DNA from: Sabellastarte sp. h YS-2021
Lineage: Eukaryota; Annelida; Polychaeta; Sabellida; Sabellidae
DNA length: 64,000 nt
Assembly (NCBI GenBank): GCA_964017235.1
Contig: OZ024936.1
Coordinates: 59,261,028-59,325,027, forward strand
Direction: 5' to 3'
Each line of letters begins with the position of its first letter. Within the stretch, counting starts at the first letter, position 1. Made by a program: the position numbers and the translations under genes. Positions 12,919 through 28,495 of the stretch are shown one piece after another. The notes under the pieces were generated by a model. The model had not been told where the DNA came from. It searched no databases and saw only the letters and a list, made by a program, of their open reading frames with translations.

Positions 12919-15900
12919 ATTTTATGCCTATTTTAATAAATAATGAGGATATTTTAGGCGCATTTTGAGCATTACATGTCTGATCAGAAATTATTTTACC
13001 AAAATATTGTTCTAAATATAGCCCAAAATAGATGTAAATCAGCCCAAACCAGTACCAAATGTTGGTCTATAAGTCTGAAATTTGGCCCAAAAATCACTTG
13101 CCACATACTAAATCTGACTGTATAGGTTTTGAGATTACAGCTGGTATACCAGTGGTGTCATATGTGTCATACAGGGTTGAGGAGAGTGAAAATACAGCCT
13201 CAGATGGCTGTATCACGAAATGCTGATATATTCTCAATTAAGGTAGATTCAAGGTTGAAAACCATATTCATTCACACAGGAGTCGCCACTGAAATGAATT
13301 TTAGTAGTGTGTTCCTTCAGAAATACACATGTGGCCCAAAGTACAGGTTCTGGGAGTGTAGTGAGCGAGGGATGCATAAAATGCCAGATCAGCCCAAACC
13401 ACCCCTTAAAGTTGGTCAATCTGGCTGAAATTTTCACAGGAAACTCAGTTTATATCAGAGAATGAATTTGTATTAGTCTGACCCACTCGAGGGCCACATT
13501 AAAAATTTCAATTTCCGGGGTGTAGTGGGGCCCCATGTCACCCCTCAGGTACGAAATTTCAAGTATATCCTAATATTGCCAATCTGAAGCCCAAATTTAA
13601 TTTTATGCCTATTTTAATAAATAATGAGGATATTTTAGGCGCATTTTGAGCATCACATGTCTGGTCATAAATTATTTTACCAAAATATTGTTCTAAATAG
13701 AGCCCAAAATAGATGTAAATCAGCCCAAACCAGTACCAAATGTTGGTCTATAAGTCTGAAATTTGGCCCAAAAATCACTTGTCACATACTAAATCTGACT
13801 GTATAGGTTTTGAGATTACAGCTGGTATACCAGTGGTGTCATATGTGTCATACAGGGTTGAGGAGAGTGAAAATACAGCCTCAGATGGCTGTATCAGGAA
13901 GTGCTGATATATTCTCAATTAAGGTAGAGTCAAGGTTGAAAACCATATTCATTCACACAGGAGTCGCCACTGAAATGAATTTTAGTAGTGTGTTCCTTCA
14001 GAAATACACATGTGGCCCAAAGTACAGGTTCAGGGACTGTAGTTGGTGAGGGATGCATAAAATGCCAGATCAGCCCAAACCACCCCTTAAAGTTGGTCAT
14101 TCTGGCTGAAATTTTCACAGGAAACTCAGTTTATATCAGAGAATGAATTTGTATTAGGCTGGCACACTCCAGGGCCACATTAAAAATTTCAATTTCCGGG
14201 GTGTAGGGGGGCCCCATGTCACCCCTCAGGTAGGAAATTTCAAGTATATCCTAATATTGCCAATCTGAACCCAAATTTAATTTTATGCCTATTTTAATAA
14301 ATAATGAGGATATTTTAGGCGCATTTTGAGCATTACATGTCTGATCAGAAATTATTTTACCAAAATATTGTTCTAAATGGAGCCCAAAATAGATGTAAAT
14401 CAGCCCAAACCAGTACCAAATGTTGGTCTATAAGTCTGAAATTTGGCCCAAAAATCACTTGCCACATACTAAATCTGACTGTATAGGTTTTGAGATTACA
14501 GCTGGTATACCAGTGGTGTCATATGTGTCATACAGGGTTGAGAAGAGTGAAAATACAGCCTCAGATGGCTGTATCAGGAAATGCTGATATATTCTCAATT
14601 AAGGTAGATTCAAGGTTGAAAACCATATTCATTCACACAGGAGTCGCCACTGAAATGAATTTTAGTAGTGTGTTCCTTCAGAAATACACATGTGGCCCAA
14701 AGTACAGGTTCAGGGAGTGTAGTTGGCGAGAGATGCATACAATGCCAGATCAGCCCACACCACCCCTTAAAGTTGGTCAATCTGGCTGAGATTTTCACAG
14801 GAAACTCAGTTTATATCAGAGACTGAATTTGTATTAGGCTGACCCACTCGAGGGCCACATTAAAAATTTCAATTTCCGGGGTGTGGGGGGGCCCCATGCC
14901 ACCCCTCAGGTAGGAAATTTCAAGTATATCCTAATATTGCCAATCTGAAGCCCAAATTTAATTTTATGCCTATTTTAATAAATAATGAGGATATTTTAGG
15001 CGCATTTTGAACCTTACATGTCTGATCAGAAATTATTTTACCAAAATATTGTTCTAAATAGAGCCCAAAATAGATGTAAATCAGCCCAAACCAGTACCAA
15101 ATGTTGGTCTATAAGTCTAAAATTTGGCCCAAAAATCACTTGCCACATACTAAATCTGACTGTATAGGTTTTGAGATTACAGCTGGTATACCAGTGGTGT
15201 CATATGTGTCATACAGGGTTGAGGAGAGTGAAAATACAGCCTCAGATGGCTGTATCAGGAAATGCTGATATATTCTCAATTAAGGTAGATTCAAGGTTGA
15301 AAACCATATTCATTCACACAGGAGTCGCCACTGAAATGAATTTTAGTAGTGTGTTCCTTCAGAAATACACATGTGGCCCAAAGTACAGGTTCAGGGACTG
15401 TAGTTGGTGAGGGATGCATAAAATGCCAGATCAGCCCAAACCACCCCTTAAAGTTGGTCATTCTGGCTGAAATTTTCACAGGAAACTCAGTTTATATCAG
15501 AGAATGAATTTGTATTAGGCTGGCACACTCCAGGGCCACATTAAAAATTTCAATTTCCGGGGTGTAGGGGGGCCCCATGTCACCCCTCAGGTAGGAAATT
15601 TCAAGTATATCCTAATATTGCCAATCTGAACCCAAATTTAATTTTATGCCTATTTTAATAAATAATGAGGATATTTTAGGCGCATTTTGAGCATTACATG
15701 TCTGATCAGAAATTATTTTACCAAAATATTGTTCTAAATGGAGCCCAAAATAGATGTAAATCAGCCCAAACCAGTACCAAATGTTGGTCTATAAGTCTGA
15801 AATTTGGCCCAAAAATCACTTGCCACATACTAAATCTGACTGTATAGGTTTTGAGATTACAGCTGGTATACCAGTGGTGTCATATGTGTCATACAGGGTT

Positions 15901-16320
15901 GAGAAGAGTGAAAATACAGCCTCAGATGGCTGTATCAGGAAATGCTGATATATTCTCAATTAAGGTAGATTCAAGGTTGAAAACCATATTCATTCACACA
16001 GGAGTCGCCACTGAAATGAATTTTAGTAGTGTGTTCCTTCAGAAATACACATGTGGCCCAAAGTACAGGTTCAGGGAGTGTAGTTGGCGAGAGATGCATA
16101 CAATGCCAGATCAGCCCACACCACCCCTTAAAGTTGGTCAATCTGGCTGAGATTTTCACAGGAAACTCAGTTTATATCAGAGACTGAATTTGTATTAGGC
16201 TGACCCACTCGAGGGCCACATTAAAAATTTCAATTTCCGGGGTGTGGGGGGCCCCATGCCACCCCTCAGGTAGGAAATTTCAAGTATATCCTAATATTGC
16301 CAATCTGAAGCCCAAATTTA

Positions 16321-19300
16321 ATTTTATGCCTATTTTAATAAATAATGAGGATATTTTAGGCGCATTTTGAACCTTACATGTCTGATCAGAAATTATTTTA
16401 CCAAAATATTGTTCTAAATATAGCCCAAACTAGATGTAAATCAGCCCAAACCAGTACCAAATGTTGGTCTATAAGTCTGAAATTTGGCCCAAAAATCACT
16501 TGCCACATACTAAATCTGACTGTATAGGTTTTGAGATTACAGCTGGTATACCAGTGGTGTCATATGTCATACAGGGTTGAGGAGAGTGAAAATACAGCCT
16601 CAGATGGCTGTATCAGGAAATGCTGATATATTCTCAATTAAAGTAGATTCAAGGTTGAAAACCATATTGATTCACACAGGAGTCGCCACTGAAATGAATT
16701 TTAGTAGTGTGTTCCTTCAGAAATACACATGTGGCCCAAAGTACAGGTTCTGGGAGTGTAGTTGGCGAGGGATGCATAAAATGCCAGATCAGCCCGCACC
16801 ACCCCTTAAAGTTGGTCAATCTGGCTGAGATTTTCACAGGAAACTCAGTTTATATCAGAGAATGAATTTGTATTAGGCTGACCCACTCGAGGGCCACATT
16901 AAAAATTTCAATTTCCGGGGTGTGGGGGGGCCCCATGCCACCCCTCAGGTACGAAATTTCAAGTATATCCTAATATTGCCAATCTGAAGCCCAAATTTAA
17001 TTTTATGCCTATTTTAATAAATAATGAGGATATTTTAGGCGCATTTTGAACCTTAAATGTCTGATCAGAAATTATTTTACCAAAATATTGTTCTAAATAG
17101 AGCCCAAAATAGATGTAAATCAGCCCAAACCAGTACCAAATGTTGGTCTATAAGTCTGAAATTTGGCCCAAAAATCACTTGCCACATACTAAATCTGACT
17201 GTATAGGTTTTGAGATTACAGCTGGTATACCAGTGGTGTCATATGTGTCATACAGGGTTGAGGAGAGTGAAAATACAGCCTCAGATGGCTGTATCAGGAA
17301 ATGCTGATATATTCTCAATTAAGGTAGATTCAAGGTTGAAAACCATATTCATTCACACAGGAGTCGCCACTGAAATGAATTTTAGTAGTGTGTTCCTTCA
17401 GAAATACACATGTGGCCCAAAGTACAGGTTCAGAGACTGTAGTTGGTGAGGGATGCATAAAATGCCAGATCAGCCCAAACCACCCCTTAAAGTTGGTCAT
17501 TCTGGCTGAAATTTTCACAGGAAACTCAGTTTATATCAGAGAATGAATTTGTATTAGGCTGGCACACTCCAGGGCCACATTAAAAATTTCAATTTCCGGG
17601 GTGTGGGGGGGCCCCATGCCACCCCTCAGGTACGAAATTTCAAGTATATCCTAATATTGCCAATCTGAAGCCCAAATTTAATTTTATGCCTATTTTAATA
17701 AATAATGAGGATATTTTAGGCGCATTTTGAGCATTACATGTCTGATCAGAAATTATTTTACCAAAATATTGTTCTAAATAGAGCCCAAAATAGATGTAAA
17801 TCAGCCCAAACCAGTACCAAATGTTGGTCTATAAGTCTGAAATTTGGCCCAAAAATCACTTGCCACATACTAAATCTGACTGTATAGGTTTTGAGATTAC
17901 AGCTGGTATACCAGTGGTGTCATATGTGTCATACAGGGTTGAGAAGAGTGAAAATACAGCCTCAGATGGCTGTATCAGGAAATGCTGATATATTCTCAAT
18001 TAAGGTAGATTCAAGGTTGAAAACCATATTGATTCACACAGGAGTCGCCACTGAAATGAATTTTAGTAGTGTGTTCCTTCAGAAATACACATGTGGCCCA
18101 AAGTACAGGTTCAGGGAGTGTAGTTGGCGAGAGATGCATACAATGCCAGATCAGCCCACACCACCCCTTAAAGTTGGTCAATCTGGCTGAGATTTTCACA
18201 GGAAACTCAGTTTATATCAGAGACTGAATTTGTATTAGGCTGACCCACTCGAGGGCCACATTAAAAATTTCAATTTCCGGGGTGTGGGGGGCCCCATGCC
18301 ACCCCTCAGGTAGGAAATTTCAAGTATATCCTAATATTGCCAATCTGAAGCCCAAATTTAATTTTATGCCTATTTTAATAAATAATGAGGATATTTTAGG
18401 CGCATTTTGAACCTTACATGTCTGATCAGAAATTATTTTACCAAAATATTGTTCTAAATATAGCCCAAACTAGATGTAAATCAGCCCAAACCAGTACCAA
18501 ATGTTGGTCTATAAGTCTGAAATTTGGCCCAAAAATCACTTGCCACATACTAAATCTGACTGTATAGGTTTTGAGATTACAGCTGGTATACCAGTGGTGT
18601 CATATGTCATACAGGGTTGAGGAGAGTGAAAATACAGCCTCAGATGGCTGTATCAGGAAATGCTGATATATTCTCAATTAAGGTAGATTGAAGGTTAAAA
18701 ACCATATTGATTCACACAGGAGTCGCCACTGAAATGAATTTTAGTAGTGTGTTCCTTCAGAAATACACATGTGGCCCAAAGTACAGGTTCAGGGAGTGTA
18801 GTTGGCGAGGGATGCATAAAATGCCAGATCAGCCCACACCACCCCTTAAAGTTGGTCAATCTGGCTGAGATTTTCACAGGAAACTCAGTTTATATCAGAG
18901 AATGAATTTGTATTAGGCTGACCCACTCGAGGGCCACATTAAAAATTTCAATTTCCGGGGTGTGGGGGGGCCCCATGCCACCCCTCAGGTAGGAAATTTC
19001 AAGTATATCCTAATATTGCCAATCTGAAGCCCAAATTTAATTTTATGCCTATTTTAATAAATAATGAGGATATTTTAGGCGCATTTTGAACCTTACATGT
19101 CTGATCAGAAATTATTTTACCAAAATATTGTTCTAAATATAGCCCAAAATAGATGTAAATCAGCCCAAACCAGTACCAAATGTTGGTCTATAAGTCTGAA
19201 ATTTGGCCCAAAAATCACTTGCCACATACTAAATCTGACTGTATAGGTTTTGAGATTACAGCTGGTATACCAGTGGTGTCATATGTGTCACACAGGGTTG

Positions 19301-20399
19301 AGGAGAGTGAAAATACAGCCTCAGATGGCTGTATCAGGAAATGCTGATATATTCTCAATTAAGGTAGATTCAAGGTTGGAAACCATATTGATTCACACAG
19401 GAGTCGCCACTGAAATGAATTTTAGTAGTGTGTTCCTTCAGAAATACACATGTGGCCCAAAGTACAGGTTCAGGGACTGTAGTTGGTGAGGGATGCATAA
19501 AATGCCAGATCAGCCCAAACCACCCCTTAAAGTTGGTCATTCTGGCTGAAATTTTCACAGGAAACTCAGTTTATATCAGAGAATGAATTTGTATTAGGCT
19601 GGCACACTCCAGGGCCACATTAAAAATTTCAATTTCCGGGGTGTAGGGGGGCCCCATGTCACCCCTCAGGTAGGAAATTTCAAGTATATCCTAATATTGC
19701 CAATCTGAACCCAAATTTAATTTTATGCCTATTTTAATAAATAATGAGGATATTTTAGGCGCATTTTGAGCATTACATGTCTGATCAGAAATTATTTTAC
19801 CAAAATATTGTTCTAAATGGAGCCCAAAATAGATGTAAATCAGCCCAAACCAGTACCAAATGTTGGTCTATAAGTCTGAAATTTGGCCCAAAAATCACTT
19901 GCCACATACTAAATCTGACTGTATAGGTTTTGAGATTACAGCTGGTATACCAGTGGTGTCATATGTGTCATACAGGGTTGAGAAGAGTGAAAATACAGCC
20001 TCAGATGGCTGTATCAGGAAATGCTGATATATTCTCAATTAAGGTAGATTCAAGGTTGAAAACCATATTCATTCACACAGGAGTCGCCACTGAAATGAAT
20101 TTTAGTAGTGTGTTCCTTCAGAAATACACATGTGGCCCAAAGTACAGGTTCAGGGAGTGTAGTTGGCGAGAGATGCATACAATGCCAGATCAGCCCACAC
20201 CACCCCTTAAAGTTGGTCAATCTGGCTGAGATTTTCACAGGAAACTCAGTTTATATCAGAGACTGAATTTGTATTAGGCTGACCCACTCGAGGGCCACAT
20301 TAAAAATTTCAATTTCCGGGGTGTGGGGGGCCCCATGCCACCCCTCAGGTAGGAAATTTCAAGTATATCCTAATATTGCCAATCTGAAGCCCAAATTTA
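16321..20399 (+). repeat. Higher-order repeat block: two A-C-D trimers
   Basis: Class order is A (16321), C, D, A (about 18361), C, D, followed by A at 20400. The second trimer carries private variants: GATTGAAGGTTAAAAACC near 18687 in its A copy, and CACACAGGG plus GGTTGGAAACC near 19290-19385 in its C copy. These same variants recur at 28496-30000, which links the two regions as one duplicated segment about 10.13 kb apart. Confidence 0.82.
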
Positions 20400-23300
20400 A
20401 TTTTATGCCTATTTTAATAAATAATGAGGATATTTTAGGCGCATTTTGAACCTTACATGTCTGATCAGAAATTATTTTACCAAAATATTGTTCTAAATAT
20501 AGCCCAAACTAGATGTAAATCAGCCCAAACCAGTACCAAATGTTGGTCTATAAGTCTGAAATTTGGCCCAAAAATCACTTGCCACATACTAAATCTGACT
20601 GTATAGGTTTTGAGATTACAGCTGGTATACCAGTGGTGTCATATGTCATACAGGGTTGAGGAGAGTGAAAATACAGCCTCAGATGGCTGTATCAGGAAAT
20701 GCTGATATATTCTCAATTAAAGTAGATTCAAGGTTGAAAACCATATTGATTCACACAGGAGTCGCCACTGAAATGAATTTTAGTAGTGTGTTCCTTCAGA
20801 AATACACATGTGGCCCAAAGTACAGGTTCTGGGAGTGTAGTTGGCGAGGGATGCATAAAATGCCAGATCAGCCCGCACCACCCCTTAAAGTTGGTCAATC
20901 TGGCTGAGATTTTCACAGGAAACTCAGTTTATATCAGAGAATGAATTTGTATTAGGCTGACCCACTCGAGGGCCACATTAAAAATTTCAATTTCCGGGGT
21001 GTGGGGGGGCCCCATGCCACCCCTCAGGTACGAAATTTCAAGTATATCCTAATATTGCCAATCTGAAGCCCAAATTTAATTTTATGCCTATTTTAATAAA
21101 TAATGAGGATATTTTAGGCGCATTTTGAACCTTACATGTCTGATCAGAAATTATTTTACCAAAATATTGTTCTAAATAGAGCCCAAAATAGATGTAAATC
21201 AGCCCAAACCAGTACCAAATGTTGGTCTATAAGTCTGAAATTTGGCCCAAAAATCACTTGCCACATACTAAATCTGACTGTATAGGTTTTGAGATTACAG
21301 CTGGTATACCAGTGGTGTCATATGTGTCATACAGGGTTGAGGAGAGTGAAAATACAGCCTCAGATGGCTGTATCAGGAAATGCTGATATATTCTCAATTA
21401 AGGTAGAGTCAAGGTTGAAAACCATATTCATTCACACAGGAGTCGCCACTGAAATGAATTTTAGTAGTGTGTTCCTTCAGAAATACACATGTGGCCCAAA
21501 GTACAGGTTCAGAGACTGTAGTTGGTGAGGGATGCATAAAATGCCAGATCAGCCCAAACCACCCCTTAAAGTTGGTCATTCTGGCTGAAATTTTCACAGG
21601 AAACTCAGTTTATATCAGAGAATGAATTTGTATTAGGCTGACCCACTCGAGGGCCACATTAAAAATTTCAATTTCCGGGGTGTAGGGGGGCCCCATGTCA
21701 CCCCTCAGGTAGGAAATTTCAAGTATATCCTAATATTGCCAATCTGAACCCAAATTTAATTTTATGCCTATTTTAATAAATAATGAGGATATTTTAGGCG
21801 CATTTTGAGCATTACATGTCTGATCAGAAATTATTTTACCAAAATATTGTTCTAAATGGAGCCCAAAATAGATGTAAATCAGCCCAAACCAGTACCAAAT
21901 GTTGGTCTATAAGTCTGAAATTTGGCCCAAAAATCACTTGCCACATACTAAATCTGACTGTATAGGTTTTGAGATTACAGCTGGTATACCAGTGGTGTCA
22001 TATGTCATACAGGGTTGAGGAGAGTGAAAATACAGCCTCAGATGGCTGTATCAGGAAATGCTGATATATTCTCAATTAAAGTAGATTCAAGGTTGAAAAC
22101 CATATTGATTCACACAGGAGTCGCCACTGAAATGAATTTTAGTAGTGTGTTCCTTCAGAAATACACATGTGGCCCAAAGTACAGGTTCTGGGAGTGTAGT
22201 TGGCGAGGGATGCATAAAATGCCAGATCAGCCCGCACCACCCCTTAAAGTTGGTCAATCTGGCTGAGATTTTCACAGGAAACTCAGTTTATATCAGAGAA
22301 TGAATTTGTATTAGGCTGACCCACTCGAGGGCCACATTAAAAATTTCAATTTCCGGGGTGTGGGGGGGCCCCATGCCACCCCTCAGGTACGAAATTTCAA
22401 GTATATCCTAATATTGCCAATCTGAAGCCCAAATTTAATTTTATGCCTATTTTAATAAATAATGAGGATATTTTAGGCGCATTTTGAACCTTACATGTCT
22501 GATCAGAAATTATTTTACCAAAATATTGTTCTAAATAGAGCCCAAAATAGATGTAAATCAGCCCAAACCAGTACCAAATGTTGGTCTATAAGTCTGAAAT
22601 TTGGCCCAAAAATCACTTGCCACATACTAAATCTGACTGTATAGGTTTTGAGATTACAGCTGGTATACCAGTGGTGTCATATGTGTCATACAGGGTTGAG
22701 GAGAGTGAAAATACAGCCTCAGATGGCTGTATCAGGAAATGCTGATATATTCTCAATTAAGGTAGATTCAAGGTTGAAAACCATATTCATTCACACAGGA
22801 GTCGCCACTGAAATGAATTTTAGTAGTGTGTTCCTTCAGAAATACACATGTGGCCCAAAGTACAGGTTCAGAGACTGTAGTTGGTGAGGGATGCATAAAA
22901 TGCCAGATCAGCCCAAACCACCCCTTAAAGTTGGTCATTCTGGCTGAAATTTTCACAGGAAACTCAGTTTATATCAGAGAATGAATTTGTATTAGGCTGA
23001 CCCACTCGAGGGCCACATTAAAAATTTCAATTTCCGGGGTGTGGGGGGGCCCCATGCCACCCCTCAGGTACGAAATTTCAAGTATATCCTAATATTGCCA
23101 ATCTGAAGCCCAAATTTAATTTTATGCCTATTTTAATAAATAATGAGGATATTTTAGGCGCATTTTGAACCTTACATGTCTGATCAGAAATTATTTTACC
23201 AAAATATTGTTCTAAATAGAGCCCAAAATAGATGTAAATCAGCCCAAACCAGTACCAAATGTTGGTCTATAAGTCTGAAATTTGGCCCAAAAATCACTTG

Positions 23301-25856
23301 CCACATACTAAATCTGACTGTATAGGTTTTGAGATTACAGCTGGTATACCAGTGGTGTCATATGTGTCATACAGGGTTGAGGAGAGTGAAAATACAGCCT
23401 CAGATGGCTGTATCAGGAAATGCTGATATATTCTCAATTAAGGTAGATTCAAGGTTGAAAACCATATTCATTCACACAGGAGTCGCCACTGAAATGAATT
23501 TTAGTAGTGTGTTCCTTCAGAAATACACATGTGGCCCAAAGTACAGGTTCAGAGACTGTAGTTGGTGAGGGATGCATAAAATGCCAGATCAGCCCAAACC
23601 ACCCCTTAAAGTTGGTCATTCTGGCTGAAATTTTCACAGGAAACTCAGTTTATATCAGAGAATGAATTTGTATTAGGCTGGCACACTCCAGGGCCACATT
23701 AAAAATTTCAATTTCCGGGGTGTAGGGGGGCCCCATGTCACCCCTCAGGTAGGAAATTTCAAGTATATCCTAATATTGCTAATCTGAACCCAAATTTAAT
23801 TTTATGCCTATTTTAATAAATAATGAGGATATTTTAGGCGCATTTTGAGCATTACATGTCTGATCAGAAATTATTTTACCAAAATATTGTTCTAAATATA
23901 GCCTAAAATAGATGTAAATCAGCCCAAACCAGTACCAAATGTTGGTCTATAAGTCTGAAATTTGGCCCAAAAATCACTTGCCACATACTAAATCTGACTG
24001 TATAGGTTTTGAGATTACAGCTGGTATACCAGTGGTGTCATATGTGTCATACAGGGTTGAGGAGAGTGAAAATACAGCCTCAGATGGCTGTATCACGAAA
24101 TGCTGATATATTCTCAATTAAGGTAGATTCAAGGTTGAAAACCATATTCATTCACACAGGAGTCGCCACTGAAATGAATTTTAGTAGTGTGTTCCTTCAG
24201 AAATACACATGTGGCCCAAAGTACAGGTTCTGGGAGTGTAGTGAGCGAGGGATGCATAAAATGCCAGATCAGCCCAAACCACCCCTTAAAGTTGGTCAAT
24301 CTGGCTGAAATTTTCACAGGAAACTCAGTTTATATCAGAGAATGAATTTGTATTAGTCTGACCCACTCGAGGGCCACATTAAAAATTTCAATTTCCGGGG
24401 TGTAGTGGGGCCCCATGTCACCCCTCAGGTACGAAATTTCAAGTATATCCTAATATTGCCAATCTGAAGCCCAAATTTAATTTTATGCCTATTTTAATAA
24501 ATAATGAGGATATTTTAGGCGCATTTTGAGCATCACATGTCTGGTCATAAATTATTTTACCAAAATATTGTTCTAAATAGAGCCCAAAATAGATGTAAAT
24601 CAGCCCAAACCAGTACCAAATGTTGGTCTATAAGTCTGAAATTTGGCCCAAAAATCACTTGTCACATACTAAATCTGACTGTATAGGTTTTGAGATTACA
24701 GCTGGTATACCAGTGGTGTCATATGTGTCATACAGGGTTGAGGAGAGTGAAAATACAGCCTCAGATGGCTGTATCAGGAAGTGCTGATATATTCTCAATT
24801 AAGGTAGATTCAAGGTTGAAAACCATATTCATTCACACAGGAGTCGCCACTGAAATGAATTTTAGTAGTGTGTTCCTTCAGAAATACACATGTGGCCCGA
24901 AGTACAGGTTCAGGGACTGTAGTTGGTGAGGGATGCATAAAATGCCAGATCAGCCCAAACCACCCCTTAAAGTTGGTCATTCTGGCTGAAATTTTCACAG
25001 GAAACTCAGTTTATATCAGAGAATGAATTTGTATTAGGCTGGCACACTCCAGGGCCACATTAAAAATTTCAATTTCCGGGGTGTAGGGGGGCCCCATGTC
25101 ACCCCTCAGGTAGGAAATTTCAAGTATATCCTAATATTGCCAATCTGAACCCAAATTTAATTTTATGCCTATTTTAATAAATAATGAGGATATTTTAGGC
25201 GCATTTTGAGCATTACATGTCTGATCAGAAATTATTTTACCAAAATATTGTTCTAAATGGAGCCCAAAATAGATGTAAATCAGCCCAAACCAGTACCAAA
25301 TGTTGGTCTATAAGTCTGAAATTTGGCCCAAAAATCACTTGCCACATACTAAATCTGACTGTATAGGTTTTGAGATTACAGCTGGTATACCAGTGGTGTC
25401 ATATGTGTCATACAGGGTTGAGAAGAGTGAAAATACAGCCTCAGATGGCTGTATCAGGAAATGCTGATATATTCTCAATTAAGGTAGATTCAAGGTTGAA
25501 AACCATATTCATTCACACAGGAGTCGCCACTGAAATGAATTTTAGTAGTGTGTTCCTTCAGAAATACACATGTGGCCCAAAGTACAGGTTCAGGGAGTGT
25601 AGTTGGCGAGAGATGCATACAATGCCAGATCAGCCCACACCACCCCTTAAAGTTGGTCAATCTGGCTGAGATTTTCACAGGAAACTCAGTTTATATCAGA
25701 GACTGAATTTGTATTAGGCTGACCCACTCGAGGGCCACATTAAAAATTTCAATTTCCGGGGTGTGGGGGGCCCCATGCCACCCCTCAGGTAGGAAATTTC
25801 AAGTATATCCTAATATTGCCAATCTGAAGCCCAAATTTAATTTTATGCCTATTTTA

Positions 25857-26459
25857 ATAAATAATGAGGATATTTTAGGCGCATTTTGAACCTTACATGT
25901 CTGATCAGAAATTATTTTACCAAAATATTGTTCTAAATATAGCCCAAACTAGATGTAAATCAGCCCAAACCAGTACCAAATGTTGGTCTATAAGTCTGAA
26001 ATTTGGCCCAAAAATCACTTGCCACATACTAAATCTGACTGTATAGGTTTTGAGATTACTGGCTGTATCAGGAAATGCTGATATATTCTCAATTAAGGTA
26101 GATTCAAGGTTGAAAACCATATTGATTCACACAGGAGTCGCCACTGAAATGAATTTTAGTAGTGTGTTCCTTCAGAAATACACATGTGGCCCAAAGTACA
26201 GGTTCAGGGAGTGTAGTTGGCGAGAGATGCATACAATGCCAGATCAGCCCACACCACCCCTTAAAGTTGGTCAATCTGGCTGAGATTTTCACAGGAAACT
26301 CAGTTTATATCAGAGAATGAATTTGTATTAGGCTGACCCACTCGAGGGCCACATTAAAAATTTCAATTTCCGGGGTGTGGGGGGGCCCCATGCCACCCCT
26401 CAGGTAGGAAATTTCAAGTATATCCTAATATTGCCAATCTGAAGCCCAAATTTAATTTT
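25857..26459 (+). repeat. Satellite monomer with a ~64-bp internal deletion
   Basis: This copy reads GAGATTACTGGCTGTATCAGG at about 26051, where all other monomers have roughly 64 more bases (the GCTGGTATACCAGTGG to GCCTCAGA segment) between GATTACA and TGGCTGTATC. The 5' half is class A-like and the 3' half class D-like (GAGATGCATACAATG), so the copy also looks recombinant. It is the only large internal deletion I saw in the array. Confidence 0.85.
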
Positions 26460-28495
26460 ATGCCTATTTTAATAAATAATGAGGATATTTTAGGCGCATT
26501 TTGAACCTTACATGTCTGATCAGAAATTATTTTACCAAAATATTGTTCTAAATAGAGCCCAAAATAGATGTAAATCAGCCCAAACCAGTACCAAATGTTG
26601 GTCTATAAGTCTAAAATTTGGCCCAAAAATCACTTGCCACATACTAAATCTGACTGTATAGGTTTTGAGATTACAGCTGGTATACCAGTGGTGTCATATG
26701 TGTCATACAGGGTTGAGGAGAGTGAAAATACAGCCTCAGATGGCTGTATCAGGAAATGCTGATATATTCTCAATTAAGGTAGATTCAAGGTTGAAAACCA
26801 TATTCATTCACACAGGAGTCGCCACTGAAATGAATTTTAGTAGTGTGTTCCTTCAGAAATACACATGTGGCCCAAAGTACAGGTTCAGGGACTGTAATTG
26901 GTGAGGGATGCATAAAATGCCAGATCAGCCCACACCACCCCTTAAAGTTGGTCAATCTGGCTGAGATTTTCACAGGAAACTCAGTTTATATCAGAGAATG
27001 AATTTGTATTAGGCTGACCCACTCGAGGGCCACATTAAAAATTTCAATTTCCGGGGTGTGGGGGGGCCCCATGCCACCCCTCAGGTACGAAATTTCAAGT
27101 ATATCCTAATATTGCCAATCTGAAGCCCAAATTTAATTTTATGCCTATTTTAATAAATAATGAGGATATTTTAGGCGCATTTTGAACCTTACATGTCTGA
27201 TCAGAAATTATTTTACCAAAATATTGTTCTAAATATAGCCCAAAATAGATGTAAATCAGCCCAAACCAGTACCAAATGTTGGTCTATAAGTCTGAAATTT
27301 GGCCCAAAAATCACTTGCCACATACTAAATCTGACTGTATAGGTTTTGAGATTACAGCTGGTATACCAGTGGTGTCATATGTGTCACACAGGGTTGAGGA
27401 GAGTGAAAATACAGCCTCAGATGGCTGTATCAGGAAATGCTGATATATTCTCAATTAAGGTAGATTCAAGGTTGAAAACCATATTCATTCACACAGGAGT
27501 CGCCACTGAAATGAATTTTAGTAGTGTGTTCCTTCAGAAATACACATGTGGCCCAAAGTACAGGTTCAGAGACTGTAGTTGGTGAGGGATGCATAAAATG
27601 CCAGATCAGCCCAACCACCCCTTAAAGTTGGTCATTCTGGCTGAAATTTTCACAGGAAACTTAGTTTATATCAGAGAATGAATTTGTATTAGGCTGGCAC
27701 ATTCCAGGGCCACATTAAAAATTTCAATTTCCGGGGTGTAGGGGGGCCCCATGTCACCCCTCAGGTAGGAAATTTCAAGTATATCCTAATATTGCCAATC
27801 TGAACCCAAATTTAATTTTATGCCTATTTTAATAAATAATGAGGATATTTTAGGCGCATTTTGAGCATTACATGTCTGATCAGAAATTATTTTACCAAAA
27901 TATTGTTCTAAATATAGCCCAAAATAGATGTAAATCAGCCCAAACCAGTACCAAATGTTGGTCTATAAGTCTGAAATTTGGCCCAAAAATCACTTGCCAC
28001 ATACTAAATCTGACTGTATAGGTTTTGAGATTACAGCTGGTATACCAGTGGTGTCATATGTGTCATACAGGGTTGAGAAGAGTGAAAATACAGCCTCAGA
28101 TGGCTGTATCAGGAAATGCTGATATATTCTCAATTAAGGTAGATTCAAGGTTGAAAACCATATTGATTCACACAGGAGTCGCCACTGAAATGAATTTTAG
28201 TAGTGTGTTCCTTCAGAAATACACATGTGGCCCAAAGTACAGGTTCAGGGAGTGTAGTTGGCGAGAGATGCATACAATGCCAGATCAGCCCACACCACCC
28301 CTTAAAGTTGGTCAATCTGGCTGAGATTTTCACAGGAAACTCAGTTTATATCAGAGACTGAATTTGTATTAGGCTGACCCACTCGAGGGCCACATTAAAA
28401 ATTTCAATTTCCGGGGTGTGGGGGGCCCCATGCCACCCCTCAGGTAGGAAATTTCAAGTATATCCTAATATTGCCAATCTGAAGCCCAAATTTAA

